From a virus: 40,082 bases of DNA. Shown piece after piece: positions 1-8,567 of the stretch. Position 1 is the first letter of the stretch. The number at the start of each line of letters is the position of its first letter. A program made the translations under genes and the position numbers. Location of the stretch: the IMG/VR virus record IMGVR_UViG_3300030109_003772, positions 1 to 40,082 of that record; one strand, 5' to 3'. The notes under the pieces are model-generated. The model did not search any database. It saw only the letters and a program-made list of their open reading frames with translations, and was not told the origin of the DNA.

Positions 1-207
1 AGACACAGAAACAGAACAACCATCAAATACTCTGTATTCAAAACCTCCTTTAAGTGTTCGCACTTAATAAGTAGAATTTATAGAATACTACTTGGTGAAG
101 AAGATATACCTACTTCAGAAAAGAGTATTTTTTTTAATAATAAATCATACACCGATAAGGTCATGAATAAGTCTATCGATGATATGATAAAAGATAATGA
201 ACGATGA
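1..207 (+). CDS. 3' end of an unrecognised protein (partial)
   Basis: Frame 1 is open from the window edge to a TGA at 205-207, giving the last 68 residues of a protein that begins outside the window. The stop overlaps the ATG of the holin gene as ATGA (204-207), the arrangement used repeatedly in this genome, which supports a real translationally coupled gene. The visible part is basic at first (RHRNRTT) and ends in a charged helix-like stretch (NKSIDDMIKDNER). No motif is recognisable and no function is proposed. Confidence 0.6.
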   Translation, partial: RHRNRTTIKYSVFKTSFKCSHLISRIYRILLGEEDIPTSEKSIFFNNKSYTDKVMNKSIDDMIKDNER

Positions 208-632
208 TAAAGAATTTAGTAGGTGGCTTATTCAGCACGGTAGTAAAAAATGCAGAAGGAATACTTGACAAAGTTATTACAACGGACAAAGAAAGAGATG
301 AAGCGAAACTTGCGCTTAAACGATTACTACTTGAAGCAGAGCAAGAGGCCTTCAAACAAGAAGTCGAAGACAGAAAGAGCGCTAGAGATATGTACAAAGA
401 CGACGCTCTTATTCAAAAAATACTTGCAACGTTATTTACGATTGCGTACTTTGGATTAAGCTTCATGATGTTTAGATACTTTGTAACAGGTGATCTAGAG
501 CTAGGAGAATTTGAGATAAGTTTTATCTCTACAATATTTGGCGCAATGAGCGCAAAGGTTAATACGGTAGTCGACTTCTTTTTCGGCGGATCGTCAAAAA
601 AGAATCAAGAACAACAAAATAATAAAAAATAA
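204..632 (+). CDS. Holin of the GTA 3TM type
   Basis: A 142-residue protein predicted to sit in the inner membrane and to control lysis timing by forming holes. Residues 20-65 are a highly charged helix. Hydrophobic segments lie at about 72-95 and 103-117, followed by the motif VNTVVDFFFGGSSKK (119-133). Phage holins of the GTA_holin_3TM family have this layout: charged N-terminal helix, membrane segments, then an F.FGSS-K tail, so family assignment is fairly secure. The gene overlaps the preceding one by ATGA. No muramidase lies beside it; the only other lysis candidates are at the far right (35669 and 38564). Confidence 0.75.
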   Translation: MIKNLVGGLFSTVVKNAEGILDKVITTDKERDEAKLALKRLLLEAEQEAFKQEVEDRKSARDMYKDDALIQKILATLFTIAYFGLSFMMFRYFVTGDLELGEFEISFISTIFGAMSAKVNTVVDFFFGGSSKKNQEQQNNKK

Positions 633-635
633 GAT

Positions 636-1463
636 ATGAACTCAAGATTTTATCAAACAACAGTTAGACCAGATTTTACATCATCCTCTATGGGTACAGC
701 ATATTCTGACAACGACTGTTTATTTACTTGGAATAAATTTCACATTCCAAAAGGTACTGCTAAGCTAACTAATATTAGCGGAATAATCCAGGGTACTAAT
801 GGAACAGCAGGCAATAGTCATGATTTTACGCTCTTCTTTGCTAGAACAATTAATGGTGTGGCTCCACCTAGATTTGATATTACTCATACTGGTATGACCG
901 CTACGTTTACGGCAAGTTACAGAAGACATATGATAGGTAAAATACTAATAGACGAAAGTACCACCTCCGACCTAGATCATTTAACTGGATATAGTGTTTT
1001 CAATACTGGTGATTCTTCTGGGAAAGTAGGATCAACAATAATATTAAGTTCAGATGGTGTTCCGTTTAATAACTCTCTTACTCATCCGTCAGGGTATAAT
1101 TATGATGATGGTACATCAACAGCATCTTCTATGAGCGAAACACCAGAAGGATATGAAACTTATTTTGTTGCTGCTATAGCTCATGGTGCTTTTGATTTTG
1201 GTACAGATGTAGATTTAAATCAAGTTGGTAATCAAGCCGCTTCAACTGCTGCTGTTCAAATAACAGTATCAGGAACAAATCCTCTCACTGTATTTGGATC
1301 AGGAGATATATTAGTTGGTGAAACTGGTGGGCCAACCATGGAAGTTGTTACTGTAGATGGTACGACAACAATGACAGTTAAAAATATAAGTGAACAAATT
1401 GATCATCAAGAACAACTTTGTTTTAAAAGCCCAATAAGACTTGAACTTGGGTTTGAATACTAA
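636..1463 (+). CDS. Hypothetical beta-rich protein, possible virion component
   Basis: A 275-residue protein rich in Thr, Ser, Gly and aromatic residues with short alternating hydrophobic stretches, as in beta-sandwich virion proteins. There is no signal peptide or membrane segment. It starts three bases after the holin stop. The N-terminus (MNSRFYQTTVRPDF) and the FTLFFARTINGVAPPRF region are distinctive, but I cannot tie them to a named family. Its position before the packaging genes would fit a decoration or neck-associated protein. This is inference from composition only. Confidence 0.6.
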   Translation: MNSRFYQTTVRPDFTSSSMGTAYSDNDCLFTWNKFHIPKGTAKLTNISGIIQGTNGTAGNSHDFTLFFARTINGVAPPRFDITHTGMTATFTASYRRHMIGKILIDESTTSDLDHLTGYSVFNTGDSSGKVGSTIILSSDGVPFNNSLTHPSGYNYDDGTSTASSMSETPEGYETYFVAAIAHGAFDFGTDVDLNQVGNQAASTAAVQITVSGTNPLTVFGSGDILVGETGGPTMEVVTVDGTTTMTVKNISEQIDHQEQLCFKSPIRLELGFEY

Positions 1464-1470
1464 AAAATAT

Positions 1471-1494
1471 AAATTAAATTAAATTAAATTAAAT
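1471..1494 (+). repeat. AAATT pentanucleotide tandem repeat
   Basis: Four perfect AAATT units plus AAAT fill the gap between the stop at 1461-1463 and the ATG at 1495. The repeat forms the whole 5' leader next to the start of the 93-residue gene. Confidence 0.9.
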
Positions 1495-1776
1495 ATGGCA
1501 AAAAAAGAAAAGGTTATCGACCTTAAGCAAAAGGTTGATAAAATATCAGATATTCATTTAGATGAATTACAAAAAATAGTTAATACTATAAATGGATTAC
1601 AATTCAATATAGGTAAGGTTGAAGCTCAAAAACATCACTTACTACACGGTCTTGATGAAGCTCAAAAAGGAGTTAAAACTATGCAAGATAAGTTAGCTAA
1701 GGAATACGGTACTTATGATATTAATCTAGATGATGGTAGTATCAACTGGCCTAAAGAAAATAAAGATGAAAAATAA
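1495..1776 (+). CDS. Small coiled-coil protein
   Basis: A 93-residue, strongly charged protein. Residues about 5-70 are almost entirely helical with heptad-like spacing of I, L and V (VIDLKQKVDKISDIHLDEL and onward), so a coiled coil is likely. The C-terminal 20 residues are acidic and non-helical (YDINLDDGSINWPKE). It starts with the favoured ATGGCA context after an A/T leader and overlaps the next gene. The family is not recognised; small coiled-coil proteins of this type are common before phage packaging genes. Confidence 0.7.
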   Translation: MAKKEKVIDLKQKVDKISDIHLDELQKIVNTINGLQFNIGKVEAQKHHLLHGLDEAQKGVKTMQDKLAKEYGTYDINLDDGSINWPKENKDEK

Positions 1777-1990
1777 TATCATCAGAAAAATTACTATAGG
1801 TAAAGATTATAAAACAGATTCAATGCATTATGCTGTACAACAAGAAGTTTACGGCGGACACAAAATATGTGATATAATAGAAGAAGAAGATAAGTATTGT
1901 ATTTATATTAGAAAAGAAGAGGTGGTTATACCTTGGAAAGATTTTAATAAAAATATGGCTATATCAGTTGAGTATAATCTAGAATACTAA
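1766..1990 (+). CDS. Hypothetical small protein
   Basis: A 74-residue protein. The open frame extends back to 1730, but I chose the ATG at 1766 because the overlap with the previous gene is then 11 bases rather than 47, and it follows the A-rich TAAAG context. The protein has alternating charged and aromatic residues (YGGHKICDIIEEEDKYCIYIR, shown here as two pieces: YGGHKICDII and EEEDKYCIYIR) suggesting a small beta fold with two cysteines. Its last base is the first base of the next ATG (1990). Function unknown. Confidence 0.6.
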   Translation: MKNNIIRKITIGKDYKTDSMHYAVQQEVYGGHKICDIIEEEDKYCIYIRKEEVVIPWKDFNKNMAISVEYNLEY

Positions 1991-2577
1991 TGAAAGCTTA
2001 TAAAGATTTTATTGTATCTCCAATAGGTGAAAGATATAATAATTCTACAAAAGTTGGTGATAAAAATTTAATATTAAACACTGAGGTTTTTAATCATCAA
2101 TATGTAAATAGATTAGCAAAAGTTATCGCTACTCCATTATTATTTCAATCACCTATTAACGTGGGTGATGAAGTAATAGTGCATCATAATATTTTTAGAA
2201 GATGGCACGATGTTAAAGGTAGAGAGAAGAATAGTAGATCTTATTGGAAAGAAGATAAATATATAATATCACAAGATCAATTGTATTTATATAAAAGAAA
2301 CGATTGGATCGCTACACCTGGGTATAGTTTTGTGCAACCTATAAAATCTACAAATAATCTAACTAACGATAATGAGCAACCATTAACTGGTATTATAAAG
2401 TATACAGATGGTGCTTATAATTTAAATACTTTAGTTGGTTTTACACCAAATAGTGAATATGAATTTATTATTGAAGGTAAAAGATTATATAGAGTTTTAA
2501 ATAAATTTATTACAATTAAATATGAATATCAAGGAAACGAAGAAGAATATAATCCAAGCTGGGCACAAAGCGGTTGA
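1990..2577 (+). CDS. Putative tandem GroES-like (cpn10-fold) protein
   Basis: A 195-residue protein. Residues 4-102 show a cpn10-like order: an opening KDFIVSPIGERYN strand, a G-[N]-LIL loop boundary, then SPINVGDEVIVHHNIFRRW at 54-72, matching the V-x-x-GD-x-V strand of co-chaperonins, and a closing DQLYLYKR strand. Residues 111-180 seem to repeat the order: GYSFVQPI, PLTGIIKYTD, then EYEFIIEGKRLYRVLN and a final strand. Phage GroES-like proteins (T4 gp31 type) help the host GroEL fold the capsid protein, which would suit a gene just before the packaging and capsid genes. A different small beta-barrel is possible. It overlaps the next gene by 56 bases. Confidence 0.5.
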   Translation: MKAYKDFIVSPIGERYNNSTKVGDKNLILNTEVFNHQYVNRLAKVIATPLLFQSPINVGDEVIVHHNIFRRWHDVKGREKNSRSYWKEDKYIISQDQLYLYKRNDWIATPGYSFVQPIKSTNNLTNDNEQPLTGIIKYTDGAYNLNTLVGFTPNSEYEFIIEGKRLYRVLNKFITIKYEYQGNEEEYNPSWAQSG

Positions 2578-2794
2578 AGAACTTATTAAAGTTGCTAGAG
2601 AAGAAATAGTTGATTCAGACGAAGATATATCAGCAGATAGATTAAAGAACGCGGCAGCTACAAAAAAGTTAGCTATATTCGATGCGTTTGAAATACTAAA
2701 CAGGATTCACGAGGAAGAAGCTATGTTAGATGGCAAGACTGTAGAAGCAAAAGAAAATAAGTTTAAAGGATTCGCAGAAGGTAGATCAAAATGA
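2522..2794 (+). CDS. Putative small terminase subunit
   Basis: A 90-residue, mostly helical, highly charged protein immediately before the large terminase and overlapping it by ATGA (2791-2794). The central SADRLKNAAATKKLAIFDAF is a helix rich in Ala and Lys, plausible for oligomerisation or DNA contact. Small terminase subunits recognise the packaging site and stimulate the large subunit, and are usually encoded at this position. The call rests mainly on position, size and helicity; no helix-turn-helix is clear. The start lies 56 bases inside the preceding gene. Confidence 0.55.
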   Translation: MNIKETKKNIIQAGHKAVEELIKVAREEIVDSDEDISADRLKNAAATKKLAIFDAFEILNRIHEEEAMLDGKTVEAKENKFKGFAEGRSK

Positions 2795-4971
2795 GTTACG
2801 AGCAAACACTATATAAAATAGTTGAGCCAGTAAAACTAACTACAATAAAAAGATTAAATAAATCTAAAAAGTGGGAGTATGGTTATAACAAAGAAAATGA
2901 TGTTGTTGTAATATCTAAAACCGGTATGATAGGTGATGTTATCGAAATACAAGGTTTACAAATAGCTTTACCTAAACAACCTAAAGAAATTTATTCTTGC
3001 AGCAAAATTAAACAAGAACAAAAGTGGAAACAGTTTTCACCTAATCCTGATTTTAAAAAAATTAAAACAGTATTTGACTGGCAAGTTTATCCAGATGATT
3101 TTAAAGAAAAGCATTATGGATATATAGACGAAGAGTTTAAAAGAAGAGAAGAAGGGTTTTGGTTTATGAAGATAGATGTTGGGGCACCGGACTTTAGAGA
3201 AGCAAATAGATTATTCTATATATTTTGGGAAGCTTGTAAAGCAGATAAAAGAAGCTACGGAATGTGCTATTTAAAAAATAGACGTTCTGGTTTCTCTTTT
3301 ATGAGTTCTTCAGAGACTGTAAATCTAGCAACTCTAGCAAGTGATAGTAGATTTGGTATATTATCTAAAACAGGTGCTGATGCAAAAAAGATGTTTACTG
3401 ACAAGGTTGTACCAATAAGTTTAAACTATCCTTTCTTTTTTAAACCTATACAAGATGGTATGGATCGACCTAAATCTGAACTAGCTTATAGAGTACCAGC
3501 TAAAAAGTTTACTCGTAAGAAAATGAGGGAAAGAGAAGAGGTGGATGATATGCAAGGTCTTGATACAACTATAGACTGGAAAAATACAGGTGATAACAGC
3601 TATGATGGTGAAAAGTTAAACCTACTAGTTCATGATGAAAGTGGTAAGTGGGAAAGACCTGATAATATAAAAAATAACTGGAGAGTTACAAAAACTTGTT
3701 TACGTTTAGGTAGTAGAGTAGTTGGTAAGTGTATGATGGGAAGTACATCTAATGCCCTAGATAAAGGAGGTGATAATTTTAAAAATCTATATAATGATTC
3801 AGATGTTACCAAACGAAATAGAAATGGACAGACTAAGTCGGGATTATATTCTTTGTTTATTCCTATGGAATGGAATTACGAGGGATTCATTGATGAATTC
3901 GGACGACCTGTGTTCACTAATCCTAAACAACAAGCATTTGATCCACATGGAGTAGAGATAGATCAAGGAGTAATTGATCATTGGGAAAATGAAGCTGAAG
4001 GATTAAGAGATGACCAAGATGCTTTAAATGAATTTTATCGTCAGTTTCCTAGAACAGAAGAGCACGCGTTTAGAGATGAAACAAAAAATAGTTTATTTAA
4101 TCTTATAAAGATATACGAGCAAATAGATTATAATGAAGGTAATAGAAACTCGTCTGTAACTACAGCTGGTAACTTTCAATGGGTTGGTGGTAAAAAAGAT
4201 ACACTAGTTACTTTTAATCCAGATCCTAATGGTAGGTTTAATATTAGTTGGGTTCCAGGACAAAAATTGCAAAACAACGTTATAATTAAAAATGGCGTAC
4301 GTTATCCAGGTAACGAGCACATGGGTGCATTTGGTTGTGACTCATATGATATATCTGGAACAGTAGATAGAAGAGGATCAAAAGGTGCTTTGCACGGTTT
4401 AACAAAGTTTTCTATGGAGGATGCACCAGCAAATACTTTTTTCCTTGAATACATAGCAAGACCACAAACAGCTGAGATATTTTTTGAAGATGTTTTAATG
4501 GCGCTGGTGTTCTACGGTATGCCACTATTAGCAGAGAATAATAAACCAAGGTTATTGTACTACCTACGTAGAAGAGGTTATAGAGGTTTTAGTATGAATA
4601 GGCCTGATAAAATATGGAATAAATTATCAGTTGCAGAAAAAGAAGTAGGTGGGATACCAAACTCTAGTGAAGATATAAAACAAGCTCACGCCGCTGCTAT
4701 AGAAATGTACATAAACGATCACGTTGGTTTACTACAAGACAACACTTATGGAACAATGTATTTTAATAATACGCTTAATGATTGGTCTAAATTCAATATA
4801 AATAGAAGAACTAAACACGATGCGTCAATAAGTTCTGGATTAGCAATCATGGCTTGTAATAGACATTTATATAGACCAAACCCTAAACAAAAAAAAGAAC
4901 CATTAAATTTACATATATCAAAATATAATAATAAAGGATTTTCATCTACGATAATTAAAAATAAAATATGA
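2791..4971 (+). CDS. terL: Large terminase subunit (packaging ATPase/nuclease)
   Basis: A 726-residue DNA-packaging motor. The P-loop appears to be KNRRSGFS at 162-169; the usual GK(S/T) lysine is replaced, but a lysine opens the motif, as in the deviant Walker A KSARVGYS of lambda gpA. Walker B is LLVHDE at 278-283 (D282, E283). MGSTSNALDKGG follows at the place expected for the ATPase coupling motif. The C-terminal nuclease has GAFGCDSYD around D517 and D520, fitting the first acidic residue of the RNase H-like fold. It has ATGA overlaps on both sides and is followed by the portal gene. Confidence 0.88.
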   Translation: MSYEQTLYKIVEPVKLTTIKRLNKSKKWEYGYNKENDVVVISKTGMIGDVIEIQGLQIALPKQPKEIYSCSKIKQEQKWKQFSPNPDFKKIKTVFDWQVYPDDFKEKHYGYIDEEFKRREEGFWFMKIDVGAPDFREANRLFYIFWEACKADKRSYGMCYLKNRRSGFSFMSSSETVNLATLASDSRFGILSKTGADAKKMFTDKVVPISLNYPFFFKPIQDGMDRPKSELAYRVPAKKFTRKKMREREEVDDMQGLDTTIDWKNTGDNSYDGEKLNLLVHDESGKWERPDNIKNNWRVTKTCLRLGSRVVGKCMMGSTSNALDKGGDNFKNLYNDSDVTKRNRNGQTKSGLYSLFIPMEWNYEGFIDEFGRPVFTNPKQQAFDPHGVEIDQGVIDHWENEAEGLRDDQDALNEFYRQFPRTEEHAFRDETKNSLFNLIKIYEQIDYNEGNRNSSVTTAGNFQWVGGKKDTLVTFNPDPNGRFNISWVPGQKLQNNVIIKNGVRYPGNEHMGAFGCDSYDISGTVDRRGSKGALHGLTKFSMEDAPANTFFLEYIARPQTAEIFFEDVLMALVFYGMPLLAENNKPRLLYYLRRRGYRGFSMNRPDKIWNKLSVAEKEVGGIPNSSEDIKQAHAAAIEMYINDHVGLLQDNTYGTMYFNNTLNDWSKFNINRRTKHDASISSGLAIMACNRHLYRPNPKQKKEPLNLHISKYNNKGFSSTIIKNKI

Positions 4972-7349
4972 GATCAGAACACTCTATAAATTTTCCTTCG
5001 CAAGCAGTTAGCGATTTAGAAAAACTAAATGAAGATTACGGTTTAAAAGTAGCTAGAGCTATACGTCACGAATGGTTTTCAGGAAGTACATCTAAATATA
5101 ATAGTCATAAAAATAATTTTCATACGTTAAGATTATATGCTAGAGGAGAACAACCTATTCAAAAATATAAAAATGAATTATCTATAAATGGTGATTTATC
5201 TTATTTAAATCTTGATTGGAAACCTGTACCTATTATTCCTAAGTTTGTAGATATTGTTGTTAATGGTATGGCTCAAAGAAACTTTGAAATAAATTGTTTT
5301 TCACAAGATGAGTTTGGAGTTAAGAAAAGAACAGACTACATGGAGTCTATACTTCGTGACATGAGATCTAGAACATACACAGATTTAGTTAAGCAAAAAT
5401 TTGGTATTGATCTTTACGAAAATAATCCTGAAGAACTTCCTGATACTGAAGAAGAACTAACGCTTCACATGCAACTTGATTATAAACAAGCTGTAGAGCT
5501 AGCAGAAGAACAAGCGCTAAACGTTTTACTAGAAGGTAGTGATTATGATTTAATTAGAAGAAGATGTCTATACGATTTAACAGTATTAGGTATTGGAGCT
5601 ACTAAAACCACATTTGATTTTAGTACTGGAGCTCAAGCAGAATACGTTGATCCAGCTAATTTAGTTTACTCACACACTGAATCACCTTATTTTGAAGATG
5701 TATATTATATTGGTGAAGTAAAAGAATTACCTATTAACGAGCTAGTTAAAGAGTTCCCAGAGTTATCTGAAGAAGAAATAAAAGAATTAGCAAATAAATA
5801 CGCTTACCCATTAGATTACGTTACAAGTAGAGATAAAAATAAAGTTCAAGTTTTATATTTTAACTATAAAACTCACATGAACAATGTTTATAAATTAAAA
5901 GAACTTGCTAGTGGTGCTGAAAAGATTATTGAAAAAGATGATCAATTTAATCCACCCGCAGACATGGAAGCTAAGTTTTCTAAACTTGAAAGAGTTGTTG
6001 AAACTTTATATGAAGGCGTTTACATTATAGGTGCAGATAAAATACTTAGATGGAAGATGTGTGACAACATGATGAGAACTGATTCTGATTTTAGTAGAGT
6101 TAAAATGAATTACCAAATTGTTGCTCCAAGAATGTATGAAGGTAGAATAGAATCTATTGTTAGTAGAATAACTAGTTTTGCTGATATGATTCAATTAACA
6201 CATTTAAAGCTACAACAAGTTATGGCACGTATGGTGCCTGATGGTGTTTATTTAGATGCTGATGGTTTAGCAGAAGTTGATCTTGGTAATGGAACAAACT
6301 ATAATCCACAAGAAGCACTTAACATGTTCTTCCAAACTGGTAGTGTTATAGGTAGAAGTTTTACAGCTGATGGTGATGGTAACCCTGGTAAAGTACCAAT
6401 ACAACAAATAAATAATGGTGTTAACAGTGGTAAACTACAAAGTTTAATTACAACTTACAACTACTACTTGCAAATGATAAGAGATGTAACCGGATTAAAC
6501 GAGGCAAGAGATGCTAGTACTCCAGATCGTAATGCTTTAGTAGGTGTACAAAAAATGGCAGCAGCTAATTCTAATACAGCTACAAGACATATATTACAAT
6601 CAATGATGTTTATTACGGCTGAGGTTGCAGAGTGTTTATCACTACGTATAGCAGATATAATAGAATACTCACCAACACGCGATGCTTTTATAAGGGCATT
6701 AGGTGCACACAACGTAGCTACGTTAGAAGAAATGAAAAACTTACATCTTTATGATTTTGGTATATTTATAGAGTTAATGCCAGATGATGAAGAAAAACAA
6801 ATGCTAGAAAATAATATACAGGTTTCTTTACAACAAGGCTCTATAGATTTAGACGATGCTATAGATTTACGTAATATAAGAAATATAAAACTAGCTAATC
6901 AAATGTTGAAGATTAAAAGAAAACAAAAGCAAAGAAGAGATCAACAAATTCAACAACAAAATATACAAGCACAAGCACAGGCAAATGCTCAAACACAACA
7001 AGCAGCAGCTCAAGCTGAAATGCAAAAGAAACAAGCTAATGCTCAAGCTGATGCTCAACTAGAACAAACTAGAAATCAACTTAAAATACAATATTTACGA
7101 GAAGAAGCTAGTGTTAAAAAAGATTTAATGCAATACGAGTTTCAACTAAATACTAGACTAGAAGGTATGAAAAAAGAAGCTGCAGATAAAATGGAAGCTT
7201 TAAGAGAAGATAGAAAAGATGCTAGAGTTGATAGACAAGCTGGTCATCAAAAAGAAATGATTACACAAAGAAGTGAGGGTGATTCACTTAAAAAGTTTGA
7301 ATCATCAGGTAATGATATAGTTACAGGAGATGCAGGTTTAGACCTGTAA
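4968..7349 (+). CDS. Portal protein
   Basis: A 793-residue protein directly after terL, the standard portal position, overlapping it by ATGA. The N-terminal 350 residues show the usual portal pattern of a helical start, a DPANLVYSHTESPYFED segment and alternating strands. The middle has VSRITSFADMIQLTHLKLQQV and VTGLNEARDASTPDRNALVG, typical of portal stem/crown regions. Residues about 640-760 are a Q/A/K-rich coiled coil, longer than in small portals and reminiscent of the P22 portal barrel. It should form the dodecameric ring through which DNA is packaged and ejected. Confidence 0.87.
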   Translation: MRSEHSINFPSQAVSDLEKLNEDYGLKVARAIRHEWFSGSTSKYNSHKNNFHTLRLYARGEQPIQKYKNELSINGDLSYLNLDWKPVPIIPKFVDIVVNGMAQRNFEINCFSQDEFGVKKRTDYMESILRDMRSRTYTDLVKQKFGIDLYENNPEELPDTEEELTLHMQLDYKQAVELAEEQALNVLLEGSDYDLIRRRCLYDLTVLGIGATKTTFDFSTGAQAEYVDPANLVYSHTESPYFEDVYYIGEVKELPINELVKEFPELSEEEIKELANKYAYPLDYVTSRDKNKVQVLYFNYKTHMNNVYKLKELASGAEKIIEKDDQFNPPADMEAKFSKLERVVETLYEGVYIIGADKILRWKMCDNMMRTDSDFSRVKMNYQIVAPRMYEGRIESIVSRITSFADMIQLTHLKLQQVMARMVPDGVYLDADGLAEVDLGNGTNYNPQEALNMFFQTGSVIGRSFTADGDGNPGKVPIQQINNGVNSGKLQSLITTYNYYLQMIRDVTGLNEARDASTPDRNALVGVQKMAAANSNTATRHILQSMMFITAEVAECLSLRIADIIEYSPTRDAFIRALGAHNVATLEEMKNLHLYDFGIFIELMPDDEEKQMLENNIQVSLQQGSIDLDDAIDLRNIRNIKLANQMLKIKRKQKQRRDQQIQQQNIQAQAQANAQTQQAAAQAEMQKKQANAQADAQLEQTRNQLKIQYLREEASVKKDLMQYEFQLNTRLEGMKKEAADKMEALREDRKDARVDRQAGHQKEMITQRSEGDSLKKFESSGNDIVTGDAGLDL

Positions 7350-7362
7350 TCTTTATTTTTAA
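7331..7362 (+). terminator. Weak terminator-like hairpin after portal
   Basis: TGCAGGT and ACCTGTA pair around a TTAG loop (one G-T pair) and are followed by a T-rich stretch. The hairpin overlaps the portal stop codon. The stem is short, so it may only attenuate. Confidence 0.3.
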
Positions 7363-7381
7363 TATTTTATAAAATTTTATT

Positions 7382-8548
7382 ATGATAGAAGAAAACAATG
7401 AAGTTGTTGAAGAAACAACTGAAGAAAACGTAGAACAACCCGTAGAAGAAGTTGTTGACGAATTAGATTTATCTAAGTTTGATAGCGCTGAAGATCCAGA
7501 TGTTATTAAAATAGATTTAGACAATACACCTGAAATTAAAAGCGAAGAGGTTGAGCAACAACCCGCTGAAGAAGAAAAGGTGGACGTAGTCGAAGAAGTA
7601 GTAGATCAACCCGTACTTCAAGAAGTTACTGAAGAAGAAAAAGTTGAAGAAGTGCAAGAAGCTGTTGAAGAAGCAGTTGAAGAAGCAGTTGCTACTGGAG
7701 AACCACTACCAGAAAACATACAAAAAGTTGTAGAGTTTATGGAAGAAACAGGTGGTGATTTACAAGACTACGTTAATTTAAATAGAGATGTTTCAAAAAT
7801 GGATGACTCAGATATATTAGACGAGTACTATAGAAGCACTAAATCTCACTTAACAGCAGAAGAACGTAATTTTTTATTAGAAGAGAAGTTTGGTTATGAA
7901 GATGATATTGATGATGAAAAAACAATACGTAGTAAAAAGATAGCCCTCAAAGAGCAAGTTGCCGAGGCTAGAGCCCACTTAGACAGGCAAAAGTCTAAAT
8001 ACTATGAAGATATTAAAGCTGGGTCAAAGTTGACTCAAGAACAACAAGATGCTATTAATTTCTATCATAAATATAATAAAGATCAAGAAAGTCAGAAAAA
8101 GTTATCTGAAAAAAGCAAGAGAACATTTTTAAATAAGACTGATAGTTTCTTTGGACAGAACTTCAAAGGTTTTGAATATAATGTCGGAGATAAAAAATAT
8201 CGGTATAATGTTAATGATGTTAATAAAGTAAAGACAGCTCAAAGTGATATTAATAATTTTGTCAACAAGTTTGTTGGTGAAGATAAGTCTACTATAGACG
8301 ACGCTGCAGGTTATCATAAATCTTTATATACAGCTATGAACGCTGATGCTATTGCCAAGCACTTTTATGAGCAAGGTAAAGCAGATGCAATCAAAAGTCA
8401 AGTTGCTAAAGATAAAAACATTAATCTAGAACCTAGAAAAACTCATGGCGAAACAAATGTTGGGGGTGTTAAGTATAAGGTGTTAGGTCAATCTTCTTCT
8501 GAAATTAAAAATAGATCTTTTAAAATTAGAAGTAAAAATAAAAAATAA
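7382..8548 (+). CDS. Putative scaffolding protein
   Basis: A 388-residue protein between portal and capsid genes, the usual scaffold position. Residues 1-110 are extremely acidic and V/E-rich, with repeats such as VEEVVDE, VEEVVDQ and AVEEAVEEAV. The remainder is helical and charged, ending in a basic tail (RSFKIRSKNKK). An acidic, helical, disordered protein with a basic C-terminus that binds capsid subunits matches scaffolding proteins of P22 and T7. No serine-protease motif was seen. The gene has a T/A-rich 32-base leader containing no Shine-Dalgarno sequence. Confidence 0.68.
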   Translation: MIEENNEVVEETTEENVEQPVEEVVDELDLSKFDSAEDPDVIKIDLDNTPEIKSEEVEQQPAEEEKVDVVEEVVDQPVLQEVTEEEKVEEVQEAVEEAVEEAVATGEPLPENIQKVVEFMEETGGDLQDYVNLNRDVSKMDDSDILDEYYRSTKSHLTAEERNFLLEEKFGYEDDIDDEKTIRSKKIALKEQVAEARAHLDRQKSKYYEDIKAGSKLTQEQQDAINFYHKYNKDQESQKKLSEKSKRTFLNKTDSFFGQNFKGFEYNVGDKKYRYNVNDVNKVKTAQSDINNFVNKFVGEDKSTIDDAAGYHKSLYTAMNADAIAKHFYEQGKADAIKSQVAKDKNINLEPRKTHGETNVGGVKYKVLGQSSSEIKNRSFKIRSKNKK

Positions 8549-8567
8549 CATTTAAAAAAAATATATT

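Noticed and set aside
7382-8548. Prohead protease fused to scaffold
   Set aside because: No Ser/His catalytic pattern or protease-like strand order is visible; the protein is acidic and helical.
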